From Pseudomonas parafulva NBRC 16636 = DSM 17004 (GTDB lineage Bacteria; Pseudomonadota; Gammaproteobacteria; Pseudomonadales; Pseudomonadaceae), in assembly GCF_000730645.1 (NCBI RefSeq), contig NZ_BBIU01000043.1:1-49483 (forward strand): a stretch of DNA of 49,483 nucleotides. The letters are read 5' to 3'. The position numbers and the translations under genes are program-made. Below are positions 18,781-27,524 of this stretch, piece by piece (position 1 is the first letter of the stretch; every line of letters begins with the position of its first letter). The notes under the pieces were generated by a model that ran no database searches, was not told the origin of the DNA, and saw only the letters and a list, made by a program, of their open reading frames with translations.

Positions 18781-20115
18781 TTACAGGAAGTTGTAAGTGT
18801 AGTTGAAGATCAGACGGGTCTGGTCCTGGTCAGCCAGCGAGCTGGTGCCGGTGCCACGGTATACGCCGTGACGCAGGCTGGCGCCCAGGCCCTTGAAGGT
18901 GCCTTCCTGGATCACGTAGTCGACGCGAGCGTCACGCTCCCATTCGCTGAAGGTGCCGTTGCCGTTGGCGTTCTTGCCGTCTTCGCCTTTGAGGTAGGAG
19001 ACCGACGCCTTCAGGCCCGGTACGCCCAGGCGCGCGAAGTCATACGAGTACTGACCGAAGGTGGTGTTTTCACCCGCCTTGGCGAACTGGTTGATCATGC
19101 TGTCGGTGAACAGGTAGAAGCTTGCACCGCCGGCGCCTTCCAGCGAGGAGCGCGAGCCGTCCTTGCGGACGCTGCCCTGGTTCAGCCATACGAAGCCACC
19201 GTCGTCGTTGACGCGCTGGTGACCGACCATGAGCGAGTGGCCACCCAGGGTATAGGTGAACATCGCGGACCAGGTCTTGTTGTCGACTTCGCCCGGCGTT
19301 CTGGCAAAGCCGCCGTTGTTGTTGAAGGTGTAGCCCGAATCGCCGTTGCGGCCGTCGCTGCTGCTGTTGAAATAGCGCAGGTCGGTCTTGAAGGACTGGT
19401 CGTCAGCGATCTTGAAGACGTGGGTAGCACCCAGGAAGTGCTGCTTGTAGAAGTCTTCCAGGTTCGAGTAGTAGTACTGCAGGGTCAGGTCTGGCGTGAG
19501 CTTGTAGTCCAGGCCGCCGTAGCGGAACTTGTTGCTGTCACGGAAGGCGCCGTTGACCGACAGGCCGGTACGGTTGCTCGAAGCACGGCCCATGGCGTGG
19601 GTCAGCTGGCCTGCGTTGATGGTCAGGTTGTCGATTTCCTTCGACTGGATGGTGCCACCCTCGAAGGTCTGCGGCAGCAGACGGCCATCGTTGGACACCA
19701 GGATCGGCAGGTTTGGCGCCAGGGCGCTACCGTAGTGAACCTCGGTCTTGGAGAAGCGTGCCTTGGCGTTACCGCCTACGCGCGCCCACTGGCTGGCAGA
19801 AGAGCCGTCGGAGTCGCTAGGGAAGAAGCTGCTGTTATCCGGGTGCTTGCCGCGGCCACCGTCCAGGTGGATACCCCACAGGGCCTGTACGTCAACACCG
19901 AAGCCAACGGTACCCTCGGTGAAACCGGACAGGTAGTCGAGCTTGAAGCCCTGACCCGACTCACGGTTGTCTGCGCCACCGTCACGGTTGTCGTTGTTGA
20001 AGTACATGGTGCGCGAGCTGAGCGACAGTTTGCTGTCGTCTACGAAACCGGCAGCGCCTGCTTGTTGGGCGATAACCCCCAGTGCCACGGCGATGGCCAG
20101 GCTGGACTTGTACAT
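18781..20115 (-). CDS. oprE: OprD/OprE-family outer-membrane porin
   Basis: Substrate-selective outer-membrane porin of 444 residues. It has a cleavable signal peptide (about 1-21, ending AGA-AGFVDDSK), the OprD-family N-terminal segment (DSKLSLSSRTMYFNND), alternating amphipathic strands and a C-terminal aromatic strand (TRLIFNYTYNFL). The closest recalled relative is the OprE-like porin at the same locus in KT2440; the symbol is a family-level guess. It sits between lsfA and tauABCD with its own promoter and terminator. A role in sulfonate entry is plausible from position only. Confidence 0.85.
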   Translation of the reverse strand: MYKSSLAIAVALGVIAQQAGAAGFVDDSKLSLSSRTMYFNNDNRDGGADNRESGQGFKLDYLSGFTEGTVGFGVDVQALWGIHLDGGRGKHPDNSSFFPSDSDGSSASQWARVGGNAKARFSKTEVHYGSALAPNLPILVSNDGRLLPQTFEGGTIQSKEIDNLTINAGQLTHAMGRASSNRTGLSVNGAFRDSNKFRYGGLDYKLTPDLTLQYYYSNLEDFYKQHFLGATHVFKIADDQSFKTDLRYFNSSSDGRNGDSGYTFNNNGGFARTPGEVDNKTWSAMFTYTLGGHSLMVGHQRVNDDGGFVWLNQGSVRKDGSRSSLEGAGGASFYLFTDSMINQFAKAGENTTFGQYSYDFARLGVPGLKASVSYLKGEDGKNANGNGTFSEWERDARVDYVIQEGTFKGLGASLRHGVYRGTGTSSLADQDQTRLIFNYTYNFL

Positions 20116-20539
20116 GTTTTGCTCCTCTACGTTCTAATTTTTGTGTATCGCTGGCGGCGGGGTCTGTGCCCTGCTCACCGTGGATTGGCGATTTAGTCCC
20201 AAAGCGTGACCATTTAGTCAATCGTTTCTAAACATTTCGCGACTTTGGTCTAAGGCGCCACCTGGGCTACAGGATAATGACAATCCTATAAATCCAAAAT
20301 GACTGTTTTGTGAAACCTTAAGATTTTTACGGAATATGGTGTGAACCTTTACTGCGTTTTGTTGTAGGTCACATCAGGGGAATAACCATAGGTTATTTCC
20401 AGGCAGTTGGCGCGCATTTGCTGAAAAAGATCACCCGGCTGCACCAACCGCCTAAGTTAATGCTTAAAAGTTATTTATTTCGCCTTTCTTAGATCATTTA
20501 GCCTTCTCGTCACAGCCTCCCTGCCGACGAGAACGCCCA
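20116..20539. promoter_or_regulatory. Divergent porin / tauA control region (424 bp)
   Basis: No gene is seen here. Contents: a GAGGAG ribosome-binding site for the porin; a direct repeat ATTTAGTC at 20191-20198 and 20212-20219, spaced 21 bp (two helical turns); a perfect 17-bp dyad AATAACC-ATA-GGTTATT at 20381-20397, flanked by GG and TCC so that it includes GGAATAAC; and GTTATTTATT at 20470-20479 near the expected tauA promoter. The dyad and GTTATTTATT are candidates for CysB-type control of tau. Confidence 0.5.
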
Positions 20540-21511
20540 ATGAATCCGCATACTCCACTGCGCCTGCTTACCGCCCTCACCCTCGCCGGCGCCAGCTGGC
20601 TGGCACAGGCCGCCGACCTGACCATCGCCTACCAGACCACGGTCGACCCCGCCAAAGTGGCCCAGGTTGACGGCGACTACGAAAAAGCCAGCAAGGCCAG
20701 CATTGACTGGCGCAAATTCGATAACGGGGCCGATGTGATCACTGCGGTGGCCAGCGGCGACGTACAGATCGGCTACCTGGGCTCAAGCCCGCTGGCAGCT
20801 GCCGCCACGCGCAAGCTGCCCATCGAGACATTCCTGATCGCCACGCAGATCGGCGCCGGTGAAGCCCTGGTCGCCCGCGACAACATCAAGACCCCGCAAG
20901 ACCTGATAGGCAAGAAGGTGGCGGTGCCGTTTGTTTCCACGGGGCATTACAGCCTGCTGGCAGCGCTGAAAGGCTGGAACATCGACCCTGCCAAGGTGCA
21001 GATCCTCAACCTGGCACCACCGGCCATCATTGCCGCCTGGAAGCGTGGCGATATCGATGCCACCTATGTGTGGGACCCCGCCCTGGGTGTGGCCAAGGAA
21101 ACCGGCAAGGTGCTGATCACCTCTGGCGAACTGGCCAAGCACGGCGCCCCGACCTTCGACGCCTGGATTGTGCGCAAGGACTACGCCACCAAACACCCTG
21201 AAGTGGTCAAGGCCTTCGCCAAGGTCACGCTGGATGCCTACGCCGCCTACCGCCACGACCCCAAAACCTGGCTGGCCAACCCTGACAACGTGGCCAAGCT
21301 GGCCAAGCTGTCGGGTGCCAAGCCCAGCGACATCCCGGTACTGCTGCAAGGCAACGTCTACCCCCTGGCCGCTGACCAGGCCAAGGCGCTGGGCGCCCCG
21401 ACCATCCAGGCGCTGACCGACACGGCCACCTTCCTCAAGCAGCAGGGCAAGGTCGACGCCGTACTGCCGGACTACGCGCCCTACGTCAGCGCCCAGTACC
21501 TGCCCAACTGA
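20540..21511 (+). CDS. tauA: Periplasmic taurine-binding protein TauA
   Basis: Substrate-binding component of the taurine ABC importer, 323-residue precursor. Signal peptide about 1-24 (LTLAGASWLAQAA, then DLTIAYQTTVDPAKVAQ). The family segment YLGSSPLAAAATRKLP is present. There is no Met after the start and no Cys at all, an extreme case of sulfur sparing in an abundant starvation protein. It leads tauABCD, 26 bp before tauB. Confidence 0.95.
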   Translation: MNPHTPLRLLTALTLAGASWLAQAADLTIAYQTTVDPAKVAQVDGDYEKASKASIDWRKFDNGADVITAVASGDVQIGYLGSSPLAAAATRKLPIETFLIATQIGAGEALVARDNIKTPQDLIGKKVAVPFVSTGHYSLLAALKGWNIDPAKVQILNLAPPAIIAAWKRGDIDATYVWDPALGVAKETGKVLITSGELAKHGAPTFDAWIVRKDYATKHPEVVKAFAKVTLDAYAAYRHDPKTWLANPDNVAKLAKLSGAKPSDIPVLLQGNVYPLAADQAKALGAPTIQALTDTATFLKQQGKVDAVLPDYAPYVSAQYLPN

Positions 21512-21537
21512 ACCCGTAGATAACCACGGAGCCTGCC

Positions 21538-22326
21538 ATGGCCTTGCTCGAACTGGAGCACATCAGTGCACAGTACCCCGGCGCCACCGCCCCTGTACTG
21601 GCCGACATCAACCTCAGCCTGGGGCCGCGCCAACTGCTGGTGGCCCTTGGGCCCTCCGGCAGCGGCAAGACGTCGCTGCTGAACCTGATCGCCGGCTTCG
21701 TCAGCCCCAGTAGCGGCCGCATCACCCTCGACGGTGTGCCGGTCGCAGGGCCCGGAGCGGAACGCGGCGTGGTGTTCCAGGACGACGCCCTGCTGCCCTG
21801 GCAGAACGTGCTGGCCAATGTTGCCTTCGGCCTGGAGCTGGCCGGTGTGCCACGTGCGCAGCGGCAAGCCAAGGCAAGGGAGATGCTGGCGCTGGTGGAC
21901 CTGCACGGCTTTGCCGAGCGCAGCATATGGCAGCTCTCCGGCGGCCAGAAACAGCGGGTTGGCCTGGCCAGGGCACTGGCAGCCGACCCACGGGTGCTGC
22001 TGATGGACGAGCCGTTCGGCGCCCTGGATGCCTTCACCCGCGAGCAGATGCAGGAGCTGTTGCTGCAAGTGTGGCAACGCACTGCCAAACCCGTGTTCCT
22101 GATTACCCACGACATCGAAGAAGCCGTATTCCTGGCCAGCGACCTGATACTGCTGGCGCCCAACCCGGGGCGGGTGGTCGAGCGCCTGCAACTGGACTTT
22201 GGCCAGCGCTATGCAGCCGGCGAACCCGCCCGTGCCATCAAGTCTGACCCGGCCTTCATCGAAACCCGCGAACACGTGCTGGCGCGGGTGTTTTCCCAGC
22301 GCCAGGCCCTGAAGGAGCACGCATGA
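21538..22326 (+). CDS. tauB: Taurine ABC importer ATPase TauB
   Basis: ATP-binding subunit of 262 residues, with Walker A (GPSGSGKTS), signature (LSGGQKQRVG), Walker B (VLLMDEPFGALD) and switch His (LITHDIEEA). The stop overlaps the tauC start by 4 bp. Confidence 0.95.
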   Translation: MALLELEHISAQYPGATAPVLADINLSLGPRQLLVALGPSGSGKTSLLNLIAGFVSPSSGRITLDGVPVAGPGAERGVVFQDDALLPWQNVLANVAFGLELAGVPRAQRQAKAREMLALVDLHGFAERSIWQLSGGQKQRVGLARALAADPRVLLMDEPFGALDAFTREQMQELLLQVWQRTAKPVFLITHDIEEAVFLASDLILLAPNPGRVVERLQLDFGQRYAAGEPARAIKSDPAFIETREHVLARVFSQRQALKEHA

Positions 22327-23162
22327 ACATCCTGGACCTGCTGGCAGACGGCGAACACGACGCGTCGGCGCAGCCCGCCCTGCGTGCACGCCGCCCCCTG
22401 CCCACCCGCTGGATCAGCGCCCTGACACTGGGCAGCCTGCTGCTGGCCTGGTGGCTGGTAACCGCTGCTGGTTGGGTAGAGCCGCTGTTTCTGCCCTCGC
22501 CGGCGGATATTCTGAACCGGGCCTGGAGCCTGCTGACCCAGGGCTACATGGACGCCAGCCTGTGGCAGCACCTGGCCGCCAGCCTCGGGCGTATCGGCTT
22601 CGCGCTGCTGGCTGCCACCCTGACAGCCATCCCGGTGGGTATCGCCATCGGCTACAACCGCGTGGCGCGCGGCATCCTCGACCCACTCATCGAGTTCTAC
22701 CGGCCTATCCCGCCGCTGGCCTACCTGCCACTGATCGTGATCTGGTGCGGCATCGGTGAAGCCTCGAAAGTACTGCTGATCTACCTGGCCATTTTTGCCC
22801 CGATCGCCATCGCCACCGCCACCGGCGTACGCACCGTCGACCCGGCCAGGTTACGTGCCGCGCAGTCGTTGGGTGCCAGCAAGGCCCAGCTGGTTCGTCA
22901 CGTAATCCTGCCCAGCGCGCTGCCCGACATCCTCACCGGCATACGCATCGGCCTGGGCGTGGGCTGGTCCACCCTGGTGGCCGCCGAGCTGATCGCAGCC
23001 ACCAGCGGCCTGGGCTTCATAGTGCAGTCTGCCGCGCAGTTTCTGGTCACGGATGTGGTGGTACTGGGCATCCTGCTGATCGCGCTGATCGCCTTCGCGC
23101 TGGAAATGAGCCTGCGCGCCCTGCAACGCAAGCTGGTGCCCTGGCACGGGCAAGCCCACTGA
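22323..23162 (+). CDS. tauC: Taurine ABC importer permease TauC
   Basis: Inner-membrane permease of 279 residues with a cytoplasmic N-terminus and about six hydrophobic helices (first LTLGSLLLAWWLVTAAGW). The permease loop is at AAQSLGASKAQLVRHVILPSALPDI, seen within residues 178-203. It is coupled to tauB by a 4-bp overlap; tauD follows 37 bp later. Confidence 0.94.
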   Translation: MNILDLLADGEHDASAQPALRARRPLPTRWISALTLGSLLLAWWLVTAAGWVEPLFLPSPADILNRAWSLLTQGYMDASLWQHLAASLGRIGFALLAATLTAIPVGIAIGYNRVARGILDPLIEFYRPIPPLAYLPLIVIWCGIGEASKVLLIYLAIFAPIAIATATGVRTVDPARLRAAQSLGASKAQLVRHVILPSALPDILTGIRIGLGVGWSTLVAAELIAATSGLGFIVQSAAQFLVTDVVVLGILLIALIAFALEMSLRALQRKLVPWHGQAH

Positions 23163-23199
23163 CCACGCCGGCACACTGGCGCCTGATTGAGAGACCGAC

Positions 23200-24033
23200 A
23201 TGAGCCTGACCATCACCCCCCTCAGCCCGGCACTGGGCGCACAGATCAGTGGCGTGGACATCAGCCGCGACATCACCGCCCAAGAGCGCGATGCCATTGA
23301 GCAGGCGCTGCTCCGGCACCAGGTGTTGTTCCTGCGCGACCAGCCCATCAACCCGCAGCAGCAGGCACGCTTTGCCGCGCTGTTCGGCGACCTGCACATT
23401 CACCCGATCTACCCCAATGTGCCGCAGACACCGCAGGTGCTGGTGCTGGATACGGCCGTGACCGATGTGCGGGACAATGCGGTGTGGCACACCGACGTGA
23501 CCTTTTTGCCTACCCCGGCACTTGGCGCCGTGCTCAGCGCCAAGCAGCTGCCGGCCTACGGTGGCGACACCTTGTGGGCCAGCGGCATTGCGGCGCTGGG
23601 GGGTTTGTCGGCGCCGCTGCGGGCGATGCTGGAGGGGCTTACGGCCACCCACGACTTCACCAAGTCGTTCCCGCTGGCGCGTTTTGGGACCACGCCAGAA
23701 GACCTGGCGCGCTGGGAGGCCACGCGGCGCAACAACCCGCCGCTGTCGCACCCGGTAGTGCGTACCCACCCGGTAAGCGGGCGCAAGGCGTTGTTCGTCA
23801 ACGAGGGGTTTACCACGCGTATCAATGAGCTGAGCGAACTGGAAAGCGATGCCCTGTTGCGGCTGTTGTTCGCCCATGCCACGCGGCCGGAATTCAGCAT
23901 TCGCTGGCGCTGGCAGGAGAACGACGTGGCGTTCTGGGACAACCGCGTGACCCAGCACTTTGCCGTGGACGATTACCGGCCAAGCCGGCGGGTGATGCAT
24001 CGGGCCACCATTTTGGGGGATGCACCCTTCTGA
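23200..24033 (+). CDS. tauD: Taurine dioxygenase TauD
   Basis: Fe(II)/2-oxoglutarate-dependent dioxygenase that hydroxylates taurine to release sulfite and aminoacetaldehyde. At 277 residues, the iron-binding facial triad is visible as H97 and D99 (VWHTDVTF) and H253 (VTQHFAVDDY). The 2-oxoglutarate-binding Arg is in HRATILGD (R268). Two internal Met, no Cys. Last gene of tauABCD. Confidence 0.95.
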   Translation: MSLTITPLSPALGAQISGVDISRDITAQERDAIEQALLRHQVLFLRDQPINPQQQARFAALFGDLHIHPIYPNVPQTPQVLVLDTAVTDVRDNAVWHTDVTFLPTPALGAVLSAKQLPAYGGDTLWASGIAALGGLSAPLRAMLEGLTATHDFTKSFPLARFGTTPEDLARWEATRRNNPPLSHPVVRTHPVSGRKALFVNEGFTTRINELSELESDALLRLLFAHATRPEFSIRWRWQENDVAFWDNRVTQHFAVDDYRPSRRVMHRATILGDAPF

Positions 24034-24037
24034 TCGG

Positions 24038-24080
24038 GGCATCGCCGCGGCCTGTCGTGGCGACGGGCCGCGGTGATGCC
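24038..24080. terminator. Bidirectional terminator between tauD and betT
   Basis: A long stem (GGCATCGCCGCGGCC / GGCCGCGGTGATGCC, one mismatch) lies between the convergent ends of tauD and betT. No strong T-run is present; assignment is from stem length and convergence. Confidence 0.65.
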
Positions 24081-24093
24081 TGCAGGGCAGCCT

Positions 24094-26097
24094 CTAGCGC
24101 ACCAGATGCAGGAACTGCATGTGCCGTTCGTACTGGTCGAGGATGTCGTTGATGATCTGCTCCTTGCTGTAGCCCACCAGGTCGTAGTCCTGGCTGCCTT
24201 CGCTCAGGTGCACTTCCGCCCGGTAGTAGCGGCGGTTCTTCAAGTCCTGCGCGCCCAGCCCACCCAGGGCGAACGATGGCGTGAAGTAGCCACGCATCTG
24301 CACCTGGTAGATGAACGGCTGCTCTTCGCCATGGCCCACCTTAAGGCTGACGTTGTCGTGGCTGGGGTCGTCCTGGGTAATCAGCACAAGGCCCTTCTGC
24401 TCGAACACTTCACGTACATCGGCAATGGCCGGGCGCACCACGTCATCCATGAAGCGGTACACCTCATCGCGTGACGGGAAGTGCACCGCCTGGTTCAGGC
24501 GCTGCCGCCAGCCGCCACGGCCACGCCGGGACTGGGCAAAGGGTGCCAGGGAGTGCAGCTGTGCGATCCGCCGCTGCGACTCCATGTAGAACGCCTTGTG
24601 CAGCCCCCACATCATGCACAGCAGAATCAGCGAGAACGGCAACGACGTCAGCACCACCGCCGACTTCAGCGAATCGATGCTGCCGGCGAACAGCAAGGCG
24701 CTGGTGACCAGCGCCGTCATGGCGCCCCAGAAGATGCGCAGCCAGTTGGGGCCGTCTTCGTCGGTACTGCCGCCCGTGGCAGACAGGGTGGACAGCACCA
24801 CGGTGCCGGAGTCGGCCGAAGTGACGAAGAACACGAAGCTGATGAACACCGTCATGGCGATCACCGCTTTGCTCCAGGGGTAGGTTTCCAGCAGCAGGTA
24901 CAGGCTCATGGACGGGTTGTCCAACGCTGCCTGGCCCAGTGCCGTCATGCCATGGTTGATCACCTGGTCCAGTGCGCTGTTGCCGAAGATCGACATCCAC
25001 GCCAGGGTGAAGCCGAGCGGAATCAGCAGCACGCCGAACACGAACTCGCGGATGGTGCGCCCACGGGAAATACGGGCAATGAACAGGCCCACGAAGGGTG
25101 CCCAGGCAATCCACCATGCCCAGTAGAACACCGTCCAGCCACCGAGCCAGTCGCGGTTCTCGCCGTAGGCATACACGTCGAAGCTTTTGCGTGGCAAGGC
25201 GCCCAGGTAGTCACCGAGGTTCTGGATCAAGGTGTTGAACAGGTGCTGGGTGGGCCCGGCGAACAGCACGAACAGCAACAGCGCGCAGGCCAGGAACAGG
25301 TTGATGTCGCTCATCACCCGCACGCCCTTCTCCACCCCTGCAACTGCCACTGCAACGGCAGCGCCCATCATCAGGGTGATCAGCACCACTTGTACCCACT
25401 GGCTGTGGCTGATGCCGAACAGGTAGTCCAGGCCGGCATTGAGGTGCAGCACCCCAAAGCCCATGTCGGCGCCCAGGCCGAAAACCGTGGCGATGATGCC
25501 GAAGCCGTCAACGGCGTAGCCGATAGGCCCGTTGATACGCTTGCCAATCAGCGGGTACAGCGCCGACCGCAACGCCAGCGGCAGGTTGTGGCGGTAGGCG
25601 AAATACGCCAGCGCCATGCCGACAAAGGCGAACACACCCCAGCCATGCAGGCCCCAGTGCAAGAACAGAATCTGCATGGCCTGGCGCCCGGCTTCGGCCG
25701 TGCCAGCCTCGCCCTGTGGCGGCTGCAGCATGTGGGTAAGGGGTTCGGACACGCAGAAGAAGAACAGCGTGATGCTGATGCCGGCGGCGAAGAGCATGCC
25801 GGCCCATGACAGGTAACTGAATTCGGGCTCGTCGTGGTCGGCACCGAGCTTGATCTTGCCGTAGCCAGACAAGGCGGTGACCACCACGAAGACCAGATAC
25901 AGCGTCATCGCCAGCATGTAGTACCAGCCGACGGTGTTGGCAGCCCAGTTCTGCGCCGCCAGCAACCAGTCGCCTGCGGTTTGCGGGTTGGAGATGACCA
26001 CCAGGCCAAAAATGAGGATGAAGCTTGCCGCAAAATAGAACACCGGGGGGTTCATGCGGACCTTGCTGTTGGCAAGTGAAGGGGTCGGCGCACTCAT
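24094..26097 (-). CDS. betT: BCCT-family choline transporter BetT
   Basis: Secondary transporter of the betaine/choline/carnitine family in the inner membrane, 667 residues with about 12 helices. The first helix is FYFAASFILIFGLVVIS, and the aromatic substrate-site stretch is WTVFYWAWWIAWAPFVGLFI. A long cytoplasmic C-terminal tail (about 150 residues) typical of osmoregulated BetT follows. A BetI-like palindrome sits upstream. BCCT carriers can also take betaines and DMSP, so choline is the most likely but not the only substrate. It is unrelated in obvious function to the adjacent sulfur genes. Confidence 0.9.
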   Translation of the reverse strand: MSAPTPSLANSKVRMNPPVFYFAASFILIFGLVVISNPQTAGDWLLAAQNWAANTVGWYYMLAMTLYLVFVVVTALSGYGKIKLGADHDEPEFSYLSWAGMLFAAGISITLFFFCVSEPLTHMLQPPQGEAGTAEAGRQAMQILFLHWGLHGWGVFAFVGMALAYFAYRHNLPLALRSALYPLIGKRINGPIGYAVDGFGIIATVFGLGADMGFGVLHLNAGLDYLFGISHSQWVQVVLITLMMGAAVAVAVAGVEKGVRVMSDINLFLACALLLFVLFAGPTQHLFNTLIQNLGDYLGALPRKSFDVYAYGENRDWLGGWTVFYWAWWIAWAPFVGLFIARISRGRTIREFVFGVLLIPLGFTLAWMSIFGNSALDQVINHGMTALGQAALDNPSMSLYLLLETYPWSKAVIAMTVFISFVFFVTSADSGTVVLSTLSATGGSTDEDGPNWLRIFWGAMTALVTSALLFAGSIDSLKSAVVLTSLPFSLILLCMMWGLHKAFYMESQRRIAQLHSLAPFAQSRRGRGGWRQRLNQAVHFPSRDEVYRFMDDVVRPAIADVREVFEQKGLVLITQDDPSHDNVSLKVGHGEEQPFIYQVQMRGYFTPSFALGGLGAQDLKNRRYYRAEVHLSEGSQDYDLVGYSKEQIINDILDQYERHMQFLHLVR

Positions 26098-26195
26098 GGG
26101 GCATGCACCTCGTCGTAGGACGGAAGGCTCGAAATGAACGGGTTCAGCAAAGGAATCCTCCTGTTGAACACCGGCGGGGGACCAGCGTTTTTAAA

Positions 26196-26211
26196 TTGAA
26201 CAAGCGTTCAA
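26196..26211 (-). promoter_or_regulatory. BetI-like operator upstream of betT
   Basis: A perfect palindrome TTGAAC-AAGC-GTTCAA lies 99 bp upstream of the betT start. TetR-type BetI repressors bind palindromes built on TTGAAC/GTTCAA half sites. betI itself is not in the window, so control would come from a distant bet locus. Confidence 0.55.
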
Positions 26212-26290
26212 GTTAATCATGGATTGGGCGTTGGATGCGAATAAGGCCGCTGACCGGTGGGTTTGGTTCCCAGCTGGGTTCGGGGTTGTG

Positions 26291-26309
26291 AGCGCCGCAG
26301 GGCGGCGCT
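26291..26309 (-). terminator. Hairpin after cysE
   Basis: An 8-bp perfect stem (AGCGCCGC/GCGGCGCT) with a 3-nt loop starts about 20 bp after the cysE stop on the minus strand. No T-run follows, so termination is uncertain. Confidence 0.45.
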
Positions 26310-26331
26310 TCGCAAGGGGCAGCAGAAGGGG

Positions 26332-27264
26332 TTATTGCTTGTCCTGGCAATCCAGTTGCAGGTTTGCCTGGGTGATGTTGCTTTCGGCCGGCACACTGCG
26401 GGTCAGCCACACGTTACCGCCGATGGTCGACCCCTTGCCGATGGTAATGCGCCCCAGCACGGTAGCGCCGGCGTAGATGACCACGTCGTCTTCCACGATC
26501 GGGTGCCGCGCCAGGCCCTTGTGCAAGGTGCCGGACTCATCGCTGGGGAAGCGCTTGGCGCCCAGGGTCACGGCCTGATAGATGCGTACGCGCTCGCCGA
26601 TGATCGCGGTTTCGCCGATTACCACACCGGTACCGTGGTCGATGAAGAAGCTCGGGCCGATTTGCGCACCGGGGTGGATGTCGATGCCCGTGGCCGAATG
26701 CGCCAGCTCCGAACTGATCCGCGCCAGCAGGGGCAGGCCAGCACGGTAAAGGTGGTGAGCGAGGCGGTGGTGAATGATGGCCAGGATGCCTGGGTAGCAC
26801 AGCAACACCTCATCGACGCTGCGTGCGGCGGGGTCACCGTGATAGGCCGCCAGCACGTCGGTGTCGAGCATCACGCGCAGGCCCGGCAGCGCTGCGGCGA
26901 AACCCTGGATCAACCTGAGTGCCTGCGCATCCGCGCCGGCCATGTCGTCCTGGCTTTGCCGGGCGGCATAGCGCAGTTCCAGGCGCGCCTGGGCCAGCAA
27001 CGCATTCAGGGCGGCATCCAGGGTGTGGCCCACGTAGAAGTCTTCACTCTCTTCACGCAAGTCCACAGGCCCGAGGCGCATGGGGAACAACGCGCCGCAC
27101 AGTTGCTCCAGCACGTGCCGCATCGCCTCGCGCGAGGGCAGCTCGCGGCCACCCTGCTCACCGCTGCTGCGGCCGTTGCGGCTGCGCCATTGCTCACGGG
27201 CGCCACGCAACCCGGCCACGATACTGTGCAACTGCCAGTGCCCAGATGAAGGTTGTTCGCTCAC
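26332..27264 (-). CDS. cysE: Serine O-acetyltransferase (EpsC/CysE type)
   Basis: Makes O-acetylserine from serine and acetyl-CoA, the carbon precursor for cysteine. The 310-residue protein has a long helical N-terminal part and a C-terminal left-handed beta-helix of hexapeptide repeats (GIDIHPGAQIGPSFFIDHG, GVVIGETAIIG). It ends in the SAT signature region GSTIGGNVWLTRSVP. The start is a GTG at 27264 preceded by AGGAG; the open frame extends to 27504 but that part runs through the promoter. Divergent from a cystine importer. A second cysE elsewhere is likely in this genus, so this may be the sulfur-starvation copy. Confidence 0.88.
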   Translation of the reverse strand: MSEQPSSGHWQLHSIVAGLRGAREQWRSRNGRSSGEQGGRELPSREAMRHVLEQLCGALFPMRLGPVDLREESEDFYVGHTLDAALNALLAQARLELRYAARQSQDDMAGADAQALRLIQGFAAALPGLRVMLDTDVLAAYHGDPAARSVDEVLLCYPGILAIIHHRLAHHLYRAGLPLLARISSELAHSATGIDIHPGAQIGPSFFIDHGTGVVIGETAIIGERVRIYQAVTLGAKRFPSDESGTLHKGLARHPIVEDDVVIYAGATVLGRITIGKGSTIGGNVWLTRSVPAESNITQANLQLDCQDKQ

Positions 27265-27524
27265 GGTTGTCTCCTGCCGTATCGGCCATCCAGTTTTATC
27301 GCCAGGCCCGCAAACGGCCCGGGCCGGCCTGTGTGCGAACCACTCTACGGCAAAACAGTCACTTGGAAATAACACTGCTTTATTCCATGCTGCGCCAGGC
27401 TGGGCATAAGGGAAGCGAGTTATAAAAAACGGAATAACAAGATAATTTTTTAGTATTTCCTGGCCTAACACGCCAACCCTATAGTCGCCACCCACTACTT
27501 CCACAACAAGCGCGGGGCTCAGAC
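27265..27524. promoter_or_regulatory. Divergent cysE / tcy control region
   Basis: No gene is seen. An AT-rich core lies at 27417-27460. It contains GTTAT-N10-ATAAC (27419-27438, including GGAATAAC at 27431-27438), and another TATTCC occurs at 27381-27386. These repeat the motif seen at ssu, tau and sft promoters and are candidates for CysB binding that controls both directions. Confidence 0.5.

Noticed and set aside
18727..20196. 489-codon frame antisense to the porin
   Set aside because: Val/Ala-rich shadow crossing the porin terminator; the porin has a signal peptide and family features.
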